Of a DNA stretch of 64,000 nucleotides, positions 35,626 to 45,119 are shown in pieces. Location of the stretch: positions 124,001 through 188,000 of the forward strand of contig NZ_JACOPH010000006.1 in assembly GCF_014287635.1 (NCBI RefSeq). The letters are read 5' to 3'. Position 1 is the stretch's first letter. Every line of letters begins with the position of its first letter. Made by a program: the position numbers and the translations under genes. The DNA comes from Roseburia zhanii. Its GTDB lineage: Bacteria; Bacillota; Clostridia; Lachnospirales; Lachnospiraceae. The notes beneath the pieces were generated by a model, which did no database searches, had not been told where the DNA came from, and saw only the letters and a program-made list of their open reading frames with translations.

Positions 35626-38600
35626 TTATCCCAGCAGTTCTAACAGTTCTTCCCTTGAAAATCTGCCTGTATCCATACCGGTTCCTTCTAACACTTCATC
35701 TGCAAGTGCTTTTTTCCGCTCCTGCATCTCTACGATCTTTTCCTCGATTGTCCCCTGTGTCACTAATTTATAAACCGTCACGACCTTATCCTGTCCGATA
35801 CGGTGTGCCCTGTCGGTTGCCTGATTCTGTACTGCGATATTCCACCAGGGATCGTAATGGATCACAATATCTGCTGCTGTCAGATTTAAGCCTGTACCAC
35901 CAGCCTTTAATGAGATACAAAAGACATTCGTATCATCCTGATTAAATGCTTCTACTAACTGCATTCTCTTTTCCTTACTGACAGAACCAGTCAGTGTATA
36001 GTAGGAAATCCCTGCCTGCGCAAGCTGTGCCTGTAACCGCTCTAACATCGTTGTAAACTGTGAAAACAATAAAATCTTATGTCCGGCATTGACCGCATTT
36101 GTGATCAGTTCCATGCATGTTTCTGATTTTGCAGACTCTCCTTTATAATTTTCAAATACAAGGGACGGATCACAACAGATCTCACGTAATCTTGTCAATT
36201 CTGCTAAAACCTCAAAACGCACCTGCTTAAATTCCTGATCGTTCTGTTTATTTAACATCAGTTTCATCCGCTGCACATGTGCATCATATAAGGAAAGCTG
36301 TTCTCCTTCCATTTTAGAATACACATTTTCCTCTAATTTTTCCGGAAGATCTTTTAAGACATCATTCTTAAGCCGCCGCAGGACGAATGGGCGTATCATT
36401 CGCTGCAAGCGTTCCATTTTATTTTCATCCTGCCCTGCGATGATCGGTAATTCCATCTCCTGGCGGAAATGGGAATATGCATACAAAAATCCCGGCATCA
36501 GATAATCAAAGATACTCCAGAGTTCACTTAAGCGGTTTTCGATCGGAGTTCCGGTCAATGCTAATTTAAAGCCTGCATTGATCTTTTTAACGGCTTTTGC
36601 TGCCTGTGTTGCCGGATTTTTGATATACTGTGCTTCATCGATCACCTGTATCGCAAAGACATGTTTTTCATAATCTTCAATATCCCTTTTTAAAACATCA
36701 TACGAAGTGATGATAACCTGTCTGTTTTCCATCTCTCTGATCGCCGCTTTACGTTCCATCGCATCTCCTGAAATTACTTTTACAGAAAGCGTTGGAGCAA
36801 ACCGCTCGATCTCTTTTTTCCAGTTATAGACTAAAGAAGCCGGACAGATGACTAAAAACGGTCTTTCTTCCCGCAAGCTGGCCTGCTGCTCTGCCCTCTC
36901 TGATAAGAGGACACTGATCACCTGCAATGTCTTTCCAAGTCCCATATCATCTGCTAAAATACCGCCAAATCCATGGTCAAGTAATGTTTTCATCCAGCGG
37001 AATCCGTCTTTCTGGTATTCCCGCATGACTTTTTTTAAGGTAACAGGAACTTCATAATCACTGTCCTCGATTGTTTTCATACTTCGTATCATGGACTTAA
37101 ATTCCCTGTTTTTTTCCACATGCAGCGACTGTTTATCTTTCAGTGTTCCATCTAAATAGAGTGCCCGGTATTTCGGGATCATAAGATCTCCGCTCTTTAA
37201 CTTACTATCCGTAAGCTGAAGATCTTCTTTTAATTCGGCTAAGATCTCTAATCCGTCGTCCTTATTCAAGTTCATAAAATCGCCATTTTTCAAACGGATA
37301 TATTTCTTTTTCCTGTCATACCTCGATAAGAGATAGGACAACTGGTCTAACGGCAGTTCTTCGGACTGGATCTCTAACTCTAAGAGATCACTTTTTAAAG
37401 ACAGCCCGATAGAAATATTCGGTGACGTATGGATCTTCATATTCTGGAATGCATCCGATGCATAAACCGTCAGATATTCACTTAACTGCTGCAAGCCGCC
37501 GGATAAAAGCTGATATAACAAGTCTTCATCTTCTTTTATCACAAACAGGCTTCCCTTTGCATCGATCGCATTAAAATACAGTTCGACCATATTGCGGATA
37601 CGCATTTCTTCTTCCATATTCCGCTGTGTGGCAAAATCTGTCTTTTCTAATAAGTTATATTTCTTATCCGGATAGGTCACGATGACTTTTCCTGCTACCG
37701 TATCATGTTCTAATTTATCGATATATAATTCAAATTCCGGTTTTTCCGGCAGGTACATCGTTTCCTCAAATGACTCATAGTTGATGTCAAACTGCTCTCT
37801 TAATTTCGGAAGTACATCTCTGCAAAAAACAGGCAGTTCATCTTCCGCAAGATAACATCTGCAAAAATTCTCCCCTGACAGGTACTCAAAAAAATCTCCG
37901 ACTTCTGCTTTCAGGTCCGGTGGACTTTTATGGATTTCTCCCTGTCCGTAAAAATAATATTTACTGCTGCCGTATAATATATGTTCTGTTTCTAACTGCA
38001 CAAAGGCTCCATTTGCATCACCTGTGATCAGAAGTTTTGGCTTTTTTTCTTCTGATGAGATATGCCAGACGGTGTCTGTCACATCCGGCAGTTCTCCTTC
38101 AAAATCTTCCCCTTCCCATGCAGTAAAAAACTGTTCTATGCCGTCTTCATCTAACTGGATCGTACGCTCTAACCGTTCTGCTGTCCCATAATTATAATAG
38201 GAATAACGGAAAGCAAGTGAACTTCTCTGTAGACGCTCCTGCTGTTCATTTATAAAACTGATCATCCTTTTCGCAGATGCACAAAATGCCTCGCTGTTAT
38301 GGTAAAATTCTAATTTTTTACCGTATTTTATTTTTTCTGCCCGCTGTATAGCTGTCAGAAAATCCGACAGATTTTTTAATACATACTTCTGGTCTATGCC
38401 AATTTTAAAAGTCACGCTGGCAGCGTGTGGTTTATACATATAAAAATAGGGATATATCTCAACTTTTCCTCTTGTTCCTTCCGAGATCAGGTATTTTGAT
38501 GCTCCCTGCATTGCATAGCGGTTTAAGATATTTTTCATGCCAACCGGTGTCTGCTGGAGAAACCCACGCTGGATCGTATCTGTTTTGTTCCATTTGACAT

Positions 38601-38925
38601 CAAAAACTTCTTTTACCCGTCTTTTCTGGACATATTCTGCTAATACAGCTACACAATGCTTACAAATCCCGTCATACCGGACGACTTCATCACAATCACA
38701 GTGATATTCACTGATATCTGCATAATCTTCTTCCACGATCACACTTGTCTGCGTGTAACTGTCTTCGCCCATTCTTACTTTGGCTGAGATTTCTGCTACC
38801 GGAGATGCATTGACATTATAGATACTGTATTCAAAATCTTTAACATCCCCAAATCTCTGCATATCCATACCTTTTCTAAAATCATTTAGATATGCCATTT
38901 TTTTTATATCTGCTAATGTCAGCAT
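35626..38925 (-). CDS. SNF2-family helicase with SWIM zinc finger
   Basis: A 1099-aa ATPase. A SWIM zinc finger (CDCDEVVRYDGICKHC, ~75-90) is followed by a long bacterial SNF2-associated region (~250-600). The SNF2 core comes next: QKDGFRWMKTLLDHGFGGIL, Walker A ADDMGLGKTLQ, DEAQ box in QVIDEAQYIKNP and LTGTPIENRLSELWSIFDYL. The helicase C lobe ends in GGTGLNLTAADIVIHYDPWW and DRAHRIGQ. Such proteins remodel protein-nucleic acid complexes; some act in RNA polymerase recycling or genome defence. The upstream gene is a coiled-coil protein 21 bases away. No defence genes are nearby, so a housekeeping-like role is more likely. Confidence 0.92.
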   Translation of the reverse strand: MLTLADIKKMAYLNDFRKGMDMQRFGDVKDFEYSIYNVNASPVAEISAKVRMGEDSYTQTSVIVEEDYADISEYHCDCDEVVRYDGICKHCVAVLAEYVQKRRVKEVFDVKWNKTDTIQRGFLQQTPVGMKNILNRYAMQGASKYLISEGTRGKVEIYPYFYMYKPHAASVTFKIGIDQKYVLKNLSDFLTAIQRAEKIKYGKKLEFYHNSEAFCASAKRMISFINEQQERLQRSSLAFRYSYYNYGTAERLERTIQLDEDGIEQFFTAWEGEDFEGELPDVTDTVWHISSEEKKPKLLITGDANGAFVQLETEHILYGSSKYYFYGQGEIHKSPPDLKAEVGDFFEYLSGENFCRCYLAEDELPVFCRDVLPKLREQFDINYESFEETMYLPEKPEFELYIDKLEHDTVAGKVIVTYPDKKYNLLEKTDFATQRNMEEEMRIRNMVELYFNAIDAKGSLFVIKEDEDLLYQLLSGGLQQLSEYLTVYASDAFQNMKIHTSPNISIGLSLKSDLLELEIQSEELPLDQLSYLLSRYDRKKKYIRLKNGDFMNLNKDDGLEILAELKEDLQLTDSKLKSGDLMIPKYRALYLDGTLKDKQSLHVEKNREFKSMIRSMKTIEDSDYEVPVTLKKVMREYQKDGFRWMKTLLDHGFGGILADDMGLGKTLQVISVLLSERAEQQASLREERPFLVICPASLVYNWKKEIERFAPTLSVKVISGDAMERKAAIREMENRQVIITSYDVLKRDIEDYEKHVFAIQVIDEAQYIKNPATQAAKAVKKINAGFKLALTGTPIENRLSELWSIFDYLMPGFLYAYSHFRQEMELPIIAGQDENKMERLQRMIRPFVLRRLKNDVLKDLPEKLEENVYSKMEGEQLSLYDAHVQRMKLMLNKQNDQEFKQVRFEVLAELTRLREICCDPSLVFENYKGESAKSETCMELITNAVNAGHKILLFSQFTTMLERLQAQLAQAGISYYTLTGSVSKEKRMQLVEAFNQDDTNVFCISLKAGGTGLNLTAADIVIHYDPWWNIAVQNQATDRAHRIGQDKVVTVYKLVTQGTIEEKIVEMQERKKALADEVLEGTGMDTGRFSREELLELLG

Positions 38926-38946
38926 CTCATGTTCCCCGCTTTATCT

Positions 38947-39804
38947 TTATAATGACAGATCAACTTCTTTTCCATTGCCTGCAGAACTACCCTTTTCTGT
39001 ATGGTACATACCCCTTACTTTTTGCCGGAGTGCCTGATAATCTACAGAAGTATTCATTGGCTGCTGATCTGTTCGTTTTGTCTTTCTTTTCGTCTTTTTC
39101 TTCGATTTCACCTTTTTATCATCTTCAAGATCATAGGCTTCTTCTAAGATCTTGTTTGCATTTTCTGCGGTTTTCTTGATCTCTTCAGCGGCACTGTCAC
39201 TTTCCTCTGGCGTATCGGTCTGATCTGTTTCTTCTGCCTTCTCTTTGATCTTATCTGAATAGGTTTCCTGCTGCCGCTTTAACTCCTCTAAGATCTCACG
39301 TTTTTCTTCTGCTCTTGACTTTGCATCCTCTTTGTCTTTATATTCTACGGTTGCTGTATATTCTTTATAAGCAGAATCCATCTGGTTCACTCTTGCCATC
39401 GTCGTTTCTGCCTGTGCAGCCGCCTGTTCCCCTTCACCCATGGTAGCCTGGATCTTCGTCATTTCATTTAAACGGATTGCTGCAACTTCTTCTTTCGTTT
39501 CCGCTGCCTCCATTTGTGCCTCCATCATCTGACGTTCCTGCATGATCTGTCTGATCTGACGATATGTGCCAGGCTCCTCTTTTGCAATAAAATCTAACTC
39601 CTCTGCTGTCAATTTCTGACCTGCACGAAACTTATAGAAAATCTGCTTCGCCCTGTTCTTCTGTGGAGAATTTTGTTCTCTGAACTGATTGATCTGTAAC
39701 TGCTCTGCTGAGATCAGCTTTGCATCTGTCTTTTTTGATGTTTCTTTGTGGCTTGTCACCGTATGGAACTCCATACCACGGCTTTTATCAATTTTTAGAT
39801 TCAT
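38947..39804 (-). CDS. Coiled-coil protein of unknown function upstream of the SNF2 gene
   Basis: A 285-aa soluble protein, mostly helical: a heptad-rich region from ~70 to ~200 (MMEAQMEAAETKEEVAAIRL, EEKREILEELKRQQETYSDK), an acidic stretch, then a very basic patch KKVKSKKKTKRKTKR (possible nucleic-acid contact) and a short tail. No family is recognised. The ATG at 39804 has GGAGG eight bases upstream; a GTG at 39813 would overlap that site. It precedes the SNF2 gene by 21 bases, so the pair is probably one operon. Confidence 0.65.
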   Translation of the reverse strand: MNLKIDKSRGMEFHTVTSHKETSKKTDAKLISAEQLQINQFREQNSPQKNRAKQIFYKFRAGQKLTAEELDFIAKEEPGTYRQIRQIMQERQMMEAQMEAAETKEEVAAIRLNEMTKIQATMGEGEQAAAQAETTMARVNQMDSAYKEYTATVEYKDKEDAKSRAEEKREILEELKRQQETYSDKIKEKAEETDQTDTPEESDSAAEEIKKTAENANKILEEAYDLEDDKKVKSKKKTKRKTKRTDQQPMNTSVDYQALRQKVRGMYHTEKGSSAGNGKEVDLSL

Positions 39805-39849
39805 AACAGACACCTCCCTGTGTCAAAAACACATTTCCTTATAGCAATG

Positions 39850-39912
39850 ATTCAGAACCCCATCCCATGTATTCGCAAAACCGCTTTTATGATTCTAAGG
39901 GTTTCTGAATAG
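39850..39912. repeat. Hairpin-forming, possibly dispersed repeat
   Basis: ATTCAGAA-CCC (39850-39860) and GGGTTTCTGAAT (39899-39910) are inverted with one bulge around a ~38-base loop. The inner AAACCCTTAGAATCATAAAA (minus strand) recurs almost exactly at 34588-34608 on the plus strand. It lies between the DXS-like gene's terminator and the coiled-coil gene and could be a short interspersed repeat. Confidence 0.35.
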
Positions 39913-39950
39913 TTACACCTTATACAAGTATATCGGCAAAAACATCAAAA

Positions 39951-39991
39951 AGAAAAAGAGTATCTGCGCAGATTACAGATACCCTTTTTCT
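39951..39991 (-). terminator. Terminator after the DXS-like gene
   Basis: A stem of AGAAAAAGAGTATCTG with its near-complement (39951-39966, 39976-39991) is followed on the minus strand by a T-rich run, 12 bases after the stop. Confidence 0.75.
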
Positions 39992-40002
39992 TTTATATCA
40001 TT

Positions 40003-41748
40003 CTATAATACATCTTCTAAGATCTGTGGAACCGTCAGATGATTTTCTTTTAAAACATCTTCGATCGCATAACGGTCTAAAAACTCTTTTTTGATTCCGT
40101 AATTGTATACTTTTACATCGGAAGGTCCATAGAAACGGGCGATCTTTTCGCCGAAACCACCATCTAAGATACCGTCTTCTAATGTAATGACTATTGTATG
40201 GTCTTTCTTTAAATTTTCTAACAGTTCTTCGTCAAGTCCGGTGATATATCTCGGATTGATCAGTGTCGGCATAACGCCTGTCTTTTCTAAAACTGCCTTC
40301 GCTAATTTTTCACCGATATCAAAGAAATCTCCTAATGCGAGGATCGCAATATTGCTGCCGGAGATCTTGATCTGGTATTTGTTCAGATCACTGTAATCGG
40401 TATCTACATCTTCGGTTATAGAGATCACACCATTACATGGAATACGGATCGCTACCGGATATTGATCCTGCTCGATACTCCAGTCTAACATTGCAAAATA
40501 TTCCTGCTTGTTTGTCGGTGCAAGATATACCATATTTGGAATGTTAGAAATCAACGGAATATCATAGATTCCTAAATGCGTCACATCATTCATTCCATAA
40601 ATGGACGCTGTATTAACAAGGATCGTAGCCGGATTTTCATTGATGCACAGATCCTGTGAAAGCTGGTCATACGTTCTTTGCATAAAGCTTGAATGTGTTG
40701 CAAACACAGGTTTTCCACCATTTTTTGCAATACCGGATGCCATTGCGATCGCATGTTCCTCTGCGATACCTACATCTACAAACTGCTTTCCTGCTTCTTT
40801 ACGTTTATCCTCGGTAAATCCGATATTCGTCGGAACTGCTGCTACAATAGCAACTACCTTAGGATCTTTTTTTATCTTACCCATCAGATAATCACAGGTC
40901 AGCTGACCATAATCTTCGCCGTCAAAACTTACTGTGGATTTTCCGGTTTCTGTATCAAACGGCATACACCAATGCCAGTCCTCCTTATGCTCCTCCGCAG
41001 GTTTATATCCTTTTCCTTTCTGGGTATGGATATGAACAACGATCGGATGGTCAATATCTTTTACTTTTTCAAAAGTATCGATAAGTTTTGGAATGTCATT
41101 TCCTTCCTCTAAATATACATAATCAAGTCCCATGGCTTTAAACAGGTTACAGGCTGCCGTTCCATTGCTTTCTCTTAATTCTTTTAAATTCTTATAGAGT
41201 CCGCCATGGTTTTCAGCGATCGACATATCATTGTCATTGACAATGATAATGAAATTACTCTCTAATTCAGAAGCAAAATCAATGCCTTCTAATGCCTCTC
41301 CGCCGCTTAAAGAACCATCTCCGATCACAGCAACGATATTCTCTTTGTCACCCTTTAGATCTCTTGCTTTTGCAAGTCCGCACGCAAGGCTGACAGATGT
41401 TGATGTATGACCTACATTAAAGAAATCATGCTCACTTTCCTCTGGATTTGTATATCCCGATACATCATGGAAATGATCCTCACTAAGAAAAGATTCTTTT
41501 CTGCCTGTCAGCATTTTATGACAATAACTCTGATGTGAAACATCAAATACAAATTTATCTACCGGTGAATTGAATACATAATGTAAGGCAATCGTTGCCT
41601 CCACCATACCAAAATTCGGGCCAAAATGTCCTCCGTTTTTACTGAGTTTATGAAGAAGGGCTTTTCGCATTTCCGCTGCAAGCTGATCTAATTCCTCATA
41701 ACGAAGACTTCTGATATCAGATGGTTGGTTGATTTTCTCTAAATACAT
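40003..41748 (-). CDS. 1-deoxy-D-xylulose-5-phosphate synthase-like transketolase
   Basis: A 581-aa thiamine diphosphate enzyme of the DXS family, ~40 residues shorter than E. coli Dxs. Conserved: GGHFGPNFGMVEATIALH, FDVSHQSYCHKMLTGR, VGHTSTSVSLACGLA, the TPP/Mg motif VIGDGSLSGGEALE ... VNDNDMS, and the catalytic Glu in FVDVGIAEEHAIA. Divergent: the block that in true DXS reads DRAGxVGxDGxTHxGxFD is VNTASIYGMNDVTHLGIYD, lacking the Arg that contacts substrate. It could be a genuine but divergent DXS or a related acyloin-forming paralogue. A MerR-type promoter lies 50 bases upstream. Confidence 0.8.
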   Translation of the reverse strand: MYLEKINQPSDIRSLRYEELDQLAAEMRKALLHKLSKNGGHFGPNFGMVEATIALHYVFNSPVDKFVFDVSHQSYCHKMLTGRKESFLSEDHFHDVSGYTNPEESEHDFFNVGHTSTSVSLACGLAKARDLKGDKENIVAVIGDGSLSGGEALEGIDFASELESNFIIIVNDNDMSIAENHGGLYKNLKELRESNGTAACNLFKAMGLDYVYLEEGNDIPKLIDTFEKVKDIDHPIVVHIHTQKGKGYKPAEEHKEDWHWCMPFDTETGKSTVSFDGEDYGQLTCDYLMGKIKKDPKVVAIVAAVPTNIGFTEDKRKEAGKQFVDVGIAEEHAIAMASGIAKNGGKPVFATHSSFMQRTYDQLSQDLCINENPATILVNTASIYGMNDVTHLGIYDIPLISNIPNMVYLAPTNKQEYFAMLDWSIEQDQYPVAIRIPCNGVISITEDVDTDYSDLNKYQIKISGSNIAILALGDFFDIGEKLAKAVLEKTGVMPTLINPRYITGLDEELLENLKKDHTIVITLEDGILDGGFGEKIARFYGPSDVKVYNYGIKKEFLDRYAIEDVLKENHLTVPQILEDVL

Positions 41749-41797
41749 ACGTGATAAACCTTCTTTCTTTCAAACTTTTTCTTGTTTTCCGAAAGAC

Positions 41798-41828
41798 AGC
41801 ATATCATTAGAGTAAACTCCAAGGTCAA
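41798..41828 (-). promoter_or_regulatory. MerR-type promoter with 19-bp spacer upstream of the DXS-like gene
   Basis: TTGACC (41828-41823), a 19-base spacer and TATGCT (41803-41798) on the minus strand. The spacer is almost filled by a dyad, TTGGAGT-TT-ACTCTAA (one mismatch). An over-long spacer with a central GGAGT/ACTC dyad is the signature of promoters untwisted by MerR-family activators. No merR gene is in the window. Confidence 0.7.
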
Positions 41829-41844
41829 GAACTTTTTTGTATTT

Positions 41845-43068
41845 TTATTCGAACACAACTTTGCAGAATTTTTTCTTACCACGTTTTAAGACAAAATCTT
41901 CTGCCATGATATCATCCGGTGTGTATGTTTTCTTAACATCTGTCACTTTTTCACCATTGACGGTCACACCACCCTGTTCTACATTACGACGGGCTTCTGC
42001 TCTTGATGCTGCCAAAGAAGAACTTACCAGCAGTCCTAAAATATCGATTGCACCATCTCTCAGATCATTTTCTGTGATCGTGACTGTCGGCATATCTGCT
42101 GCATTTCCACCGGAAAAGAGTGCTTTTGCACTTTCTTCTGCCTTCTTTGCTTCTTCTTCTCCATGAACCAGATTTGTCAGTTCATATGCAAGAATCTCTT
42201 TTGCACGGTTTAACTGGCTGCCTTCCCATGATTCCATTTCCTTGATTTCCTCTAACGGAAGGAATGTCAGCATCTTGATACATTTTAATACATCTGCATC
42301 AGATACATTTCTCCAGTACTGGTAAAAATCAAATGGAGAAGTTTTTTCCGGATCAAGCCAGACTGCACCGGACTGTGTTTTTCCCATCTTCTTGCCTTCA
42401 GAATTTAACAGCAGATTGATCGTCATGGCATAGGCATCTTTGCCTAATTTACGACGGATCAGTTCTGTACCGCCAAGCATGTTGCTCCACTGGTCATCAC
42501 CGCCAAACTCCATATTACAGCCGTATTTCTGGTATAAGGTGTAAAAATCATAACTCTGCATGATCATGTAGTTAAATTCAAGGAAACTAAGTCCTTTTTC
42601 CATACGCTGTTTGTAACACTCTGCTGTAAGCATACGGTTTACAGAGAAATGTGCACCTACCTCACGCAGTACATCGATATAATTTAAATCCATCAGCCAG
42701 TCTGCATTATTGACCATCAATGCTTTTCCATCAGAAAAATCAATAAAACGGCTCATCTGTTTCTTAAAACAGTCACAGTTATGCTGGATTGTTTCCGGTG
42801 TCATCATCTGACGCATATCCGTACGTCCTGATGGATCACCGATCATAGCTGTACCGCCTCCGATTAAGGCTATTGGCTTATTTCCTGCCATCTGTAAACG
42901 TTTCATCAGGCAGAGTGCCATAAAATGTCCGACATGAAGACTGTCTGCGGTAGGATCAAATCCAATGTAGAATACAGCCTTTCCATTGTTTATCAGTTCT
43001 TTGATTTCTTCTTCGTCTGTTACCTGTGCGATCAGACCACGGGCAACTAATTCATCATATAATGTCAT
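41845..43068 (-). CDS. tyrS: Tyrosyl-tRNA synthetase
   Basis: It charges tRNA-Tyr. A 407-aa class I enzyme: HIGH-type [23 protein letters not shown] loop ([14 protein letters not shown]), [17 protein letters not shown]-type [12 protein letters not shown], and a C-terminal S4 domain ([20 protein letters not shown]). It is preceded by a T-box leader and a consensus promoter. No terminator is seen between tyrS and the DXS-like gene, so some read-through is possible. Confidence 0.97.
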   Translation of the reverse strand: MTLYDELVARGLIAQVTDEEEIKELINNGKAVFYIGFDPTADSLHVGHFMALCLMKRLQMAGNKPIALIGGGTAMIGDPSGRTDMRQMMTPETIQHNCDCFKKQMSRFIDFSDGKALMVNNADWLMDLNYIDVLREVGAHFSVNRMLTAECYKQRMEKGLSFLEFNYMIMQSYDFYTLYQKYGCNMEFGGDDQWSNMLGGTELIRRKLGKDAYAMTINLLLNSEGKKMGKTQSGAVWLDPEKTSPFDFYQYWRNVSDADVLKCIKMLTFLPLEEIKEMESWEGSQLNRAKEILAYELTNLVHGEEEAKKAEESAKALFSGGNAADMPTVTITENDLRDGAIDILGLLVSSSLAASRAEARRNVEQGGVTVNGEKVTDVKKTYTPDDIMAEDFVLKRGKKKFCKVVFE

Positions 43069-43094
43069 ATCTGTTCTCCTTTTTTGATAATAAA

Positions 43095-43418
43095 GTAATT
43101 AAAAAAAGCTTTCGTCCTAAAAAGGACGAAAGCCAATGTTCCGTGTTACCACCTTTATTTACAGCCTGCTTACGCAAAACTGCCTCTGTGGGTATCTGTC
43201 AATACCTCTGTGCTGTAACGTGCACAATCCCGTCACCACCTACTAACATCTGCCATCTGCAAATCTATTCAATGGGAAGCTCAAAGATGTATTCACAGTA
43301 TACTCATCATGCACCTCTCATCTGCCGGTTACTTTCTGTATGCCTCTGTGTACTGCTACTTCTTCTTATCACAGCCTGTGTTCTTTATATTATCATGATC
43401 CATAATGACCACAAGAAT
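43095..43418 (-). ncRNA. T-box riboswitch of tyrS
   Basis: The minus-strand leader contains the T-box in AAAGGTGGTAACACGGAA (43156-43139) and a terminator GCTTTCGTCC/GGACGAAAGC (43108-43133) followed by seven T. On the 3' side of stem I, GAATACATC gives TAC (43291-43289), a tyrosine specifier followed by a purine. Early in the RNA AATGACC/GGTCATT forms a small hairpin. Uncharged tRNA-Tyr would stabilise the antiterminator. Confidence 0.85.
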
Positions 43419-43424
43419 AAGGTC

Positions 43425-43453
43425 ATTATATGCATAAAAAAATGATTTGTCAA
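43425..43453 (-). promoter_or_regulatory. Consensus promoter of tyrS
   Basis: TTGACA (43453-43448), exactly 17 bases, then TATAAT (43430-43425) on the minus strand: a perfect sigma-A promoter placed just upstream of the T-box RNA. Confidence 0.85.
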
Positions 43454-43466
43454 CTCATAAAATTTA

Positions 43467-45116
43467 TCATTTTATACGGTTTTTCATACGGTTTTGGATT
43501 TCAATATCCAACTGCTTCTCATAAGCTTTAACATTGATCCTGCTGTTATACATATCCACATAATGATCCCATGCCGCATCAAATTCATCCGGCGATGTCA
43601 TGATCAGTTTCGGCAGCCATTCTTTTTTGAGAAGTTTCATATCTTCTTTGGCTTTTCCGTATTCCGTATCTGTTCCCCAGTCCTCTGCACTAGGATAGAT
43701 CGGATACCACGGATCACCTTCTCTTTCTTCTCCTAAAAAGTCTGACCATGTCTGATAGCCATAGGCATCTAAGACTTTCTTATCATATGCGGATAAGGAT
43801 GCATAATATTCGCCCGGCTGTTCTCCCGGAAGTACGGTATTGATCCCATCCGGAAGCATTCCCTCATACGTTGGAAAATATCCATATGTACAACTGTTCT
43901 GCCTGAGATAATCATCATTGCCCCAGTTATCCCGCTGCTCTTTAGTGCGGTAAAATACACCATTTTCACCGACTTCGTAATCTCTGCCTTCTTCTCCCCA
44001 GTAGCGGAGTTTCATCACTTCGTCCGAAAGCAGATCGTTTAAGAACTGTAAGGCACCCTCTACGTCCTGACAGGAAGTAGAGATTCCGATTCCCTCCCCT
44101 GTCTGCAAGTTGTATTCTGTACAGTTATAATCAGGCTTGATATCTTCTGATGCGGTAATTGGGAATGGCACATAAGTATATTCCTCTTTTCCATTTGCAT
44201 ACAGGCTGTTTTGTGCACTCTGGATCTCCCAATATTGATCTACCATGCCAAGTACATTTCCCTGCTTGATTTTTTCTATATACTGATCATAAGAGAGCAT
44301 AAAGGTTTCCGGATCGATCACGCCTTTTTCATACATACTGCTTAATTTCTTATAGTACTGCTTTGCTTCCGGTATCGTATCATAGACTTTTGCTGTCTGC
44401 GTTTTTCGATCAATGATCGCACAGCCGTCATTCGGGTATCCTGCTAAAAACATCGGTGGATTTTCCAGACAGAAATACCGCCAGTCATCACATAAGATTT
44501 CAAATCCGATCGTATCTTCTCCGTCCGTCTTAGGATGTTCTTTCTGATAATCACAGATAAGATCAAAATAATCATCAATTGTCTGCAATTTAGGATAACC
44601 TGCCCATTCCAGCACTCGTTTCTGTATCCAGAATGCCTCTCCCGATTTCATTACTTTCGTATCATGCCCACGGATCACACCATAAGATGGCATAAAATAG
44701 ATATGTCCGTCATCTTTACGATAAGACTCCCACTGTTCATCTGTCATATAATTTTTAAGATTCGGATAGTCATCTAAATAATCTTCAAGCGGAATAAATG
44801 CCCCTGCATCCAACAACTCCTTTGTAGCATCACTTCCCTGAATAAAGTCAGGATATTCGCCTGATACGATCATGCTATTCACAAGATCCGATGGATTCTG
44901 TCCGTTTAACCATGTGACTTCTGCTCTTGCTCCTGTAAGTTCGGCAATCTTATCTTCCATATAATTATCCGCTTCCAATTCACTTCCCGGAAAAGCCAGC
45001 GTTGCTGTAAAAACTTTGACTTCCTTCTGCTGCGCACTGACCATATACCAGATACATCCCGTCGTGATAATGACTATGATCGCCAATGCAATACTTATTT
45101 TCCTTCTCCTGTTCAT
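43467..45116 (-). CDS. Extracellular solute-binding protein (carbohydrate ABC type)
   Basis: A 549-aa family-1 binding protein of the LplA/YtcQ class: N-terminal hydrophobic segment ISIALAIIVIITTGCIWYMV (Cys 21 is a weak lipobox candidate, otherwise a membrane anchor), SGEYPDFIQGSDATKELLDA, GAFIPLEDYLDDYPNLK, and AFWIQKRVLEWAGYPKLQTI. Such proteins bind oligosaccharides for ABC import. Here it follows yesN by 3 bases with no permease or ATPase genes, so it may feed a distant transporter or present ligand to YesM. Confidence 0.87.
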   Translation of the reverse strand: MNRRRKISIALAIIVIITTGCIWYMVSAQQKEVKVFTATLAFPGSELEADNYMEDKIAELTGARAEVTWLNGQNPSDLVNSMIVSGEYPDFIQGSDATKELLDAGAFIPLEDYLDDYPNLKNYMTDEQWESYRKDDGHIYFMPSYGVIRGHDTKVMKSGEAFWIQKRVLEWAGYPKLQTIDDYFDLICDYQKEHPKTDGEDTIGFEILCDDWRYFCLENPPMFLAGYPNDGCAIIDRKTQTAKVYDTIPEAKQYYKKLSSMYEKGVIDPETFMLSYDQYIEKIKQGNVLGMVDQYWEIQSAQNSLYANGKEEYTYVPFPITASEDIKPDYNCTEYNLQTGEGIGISTSCQDVEGALQFLNDLLSDEVMKLRYWGEEGRDYEVGENGVFYRTKEQRDNWGNDDYLRQNSCTYGYFPTYEGMLPDGINTVLPGEQPGEYYASLSAYDKKVLDAYGYQTWSDFLGEEREGDPWYPIYPSAEDWGTDTEYGKAKEDMKLLKKEWLPKLIMTSPDEFDAAWDHYVDMYNSRINVKAYEKQLDIEIQNRMKNRIK

Positions 45117-45119
45117 ATG

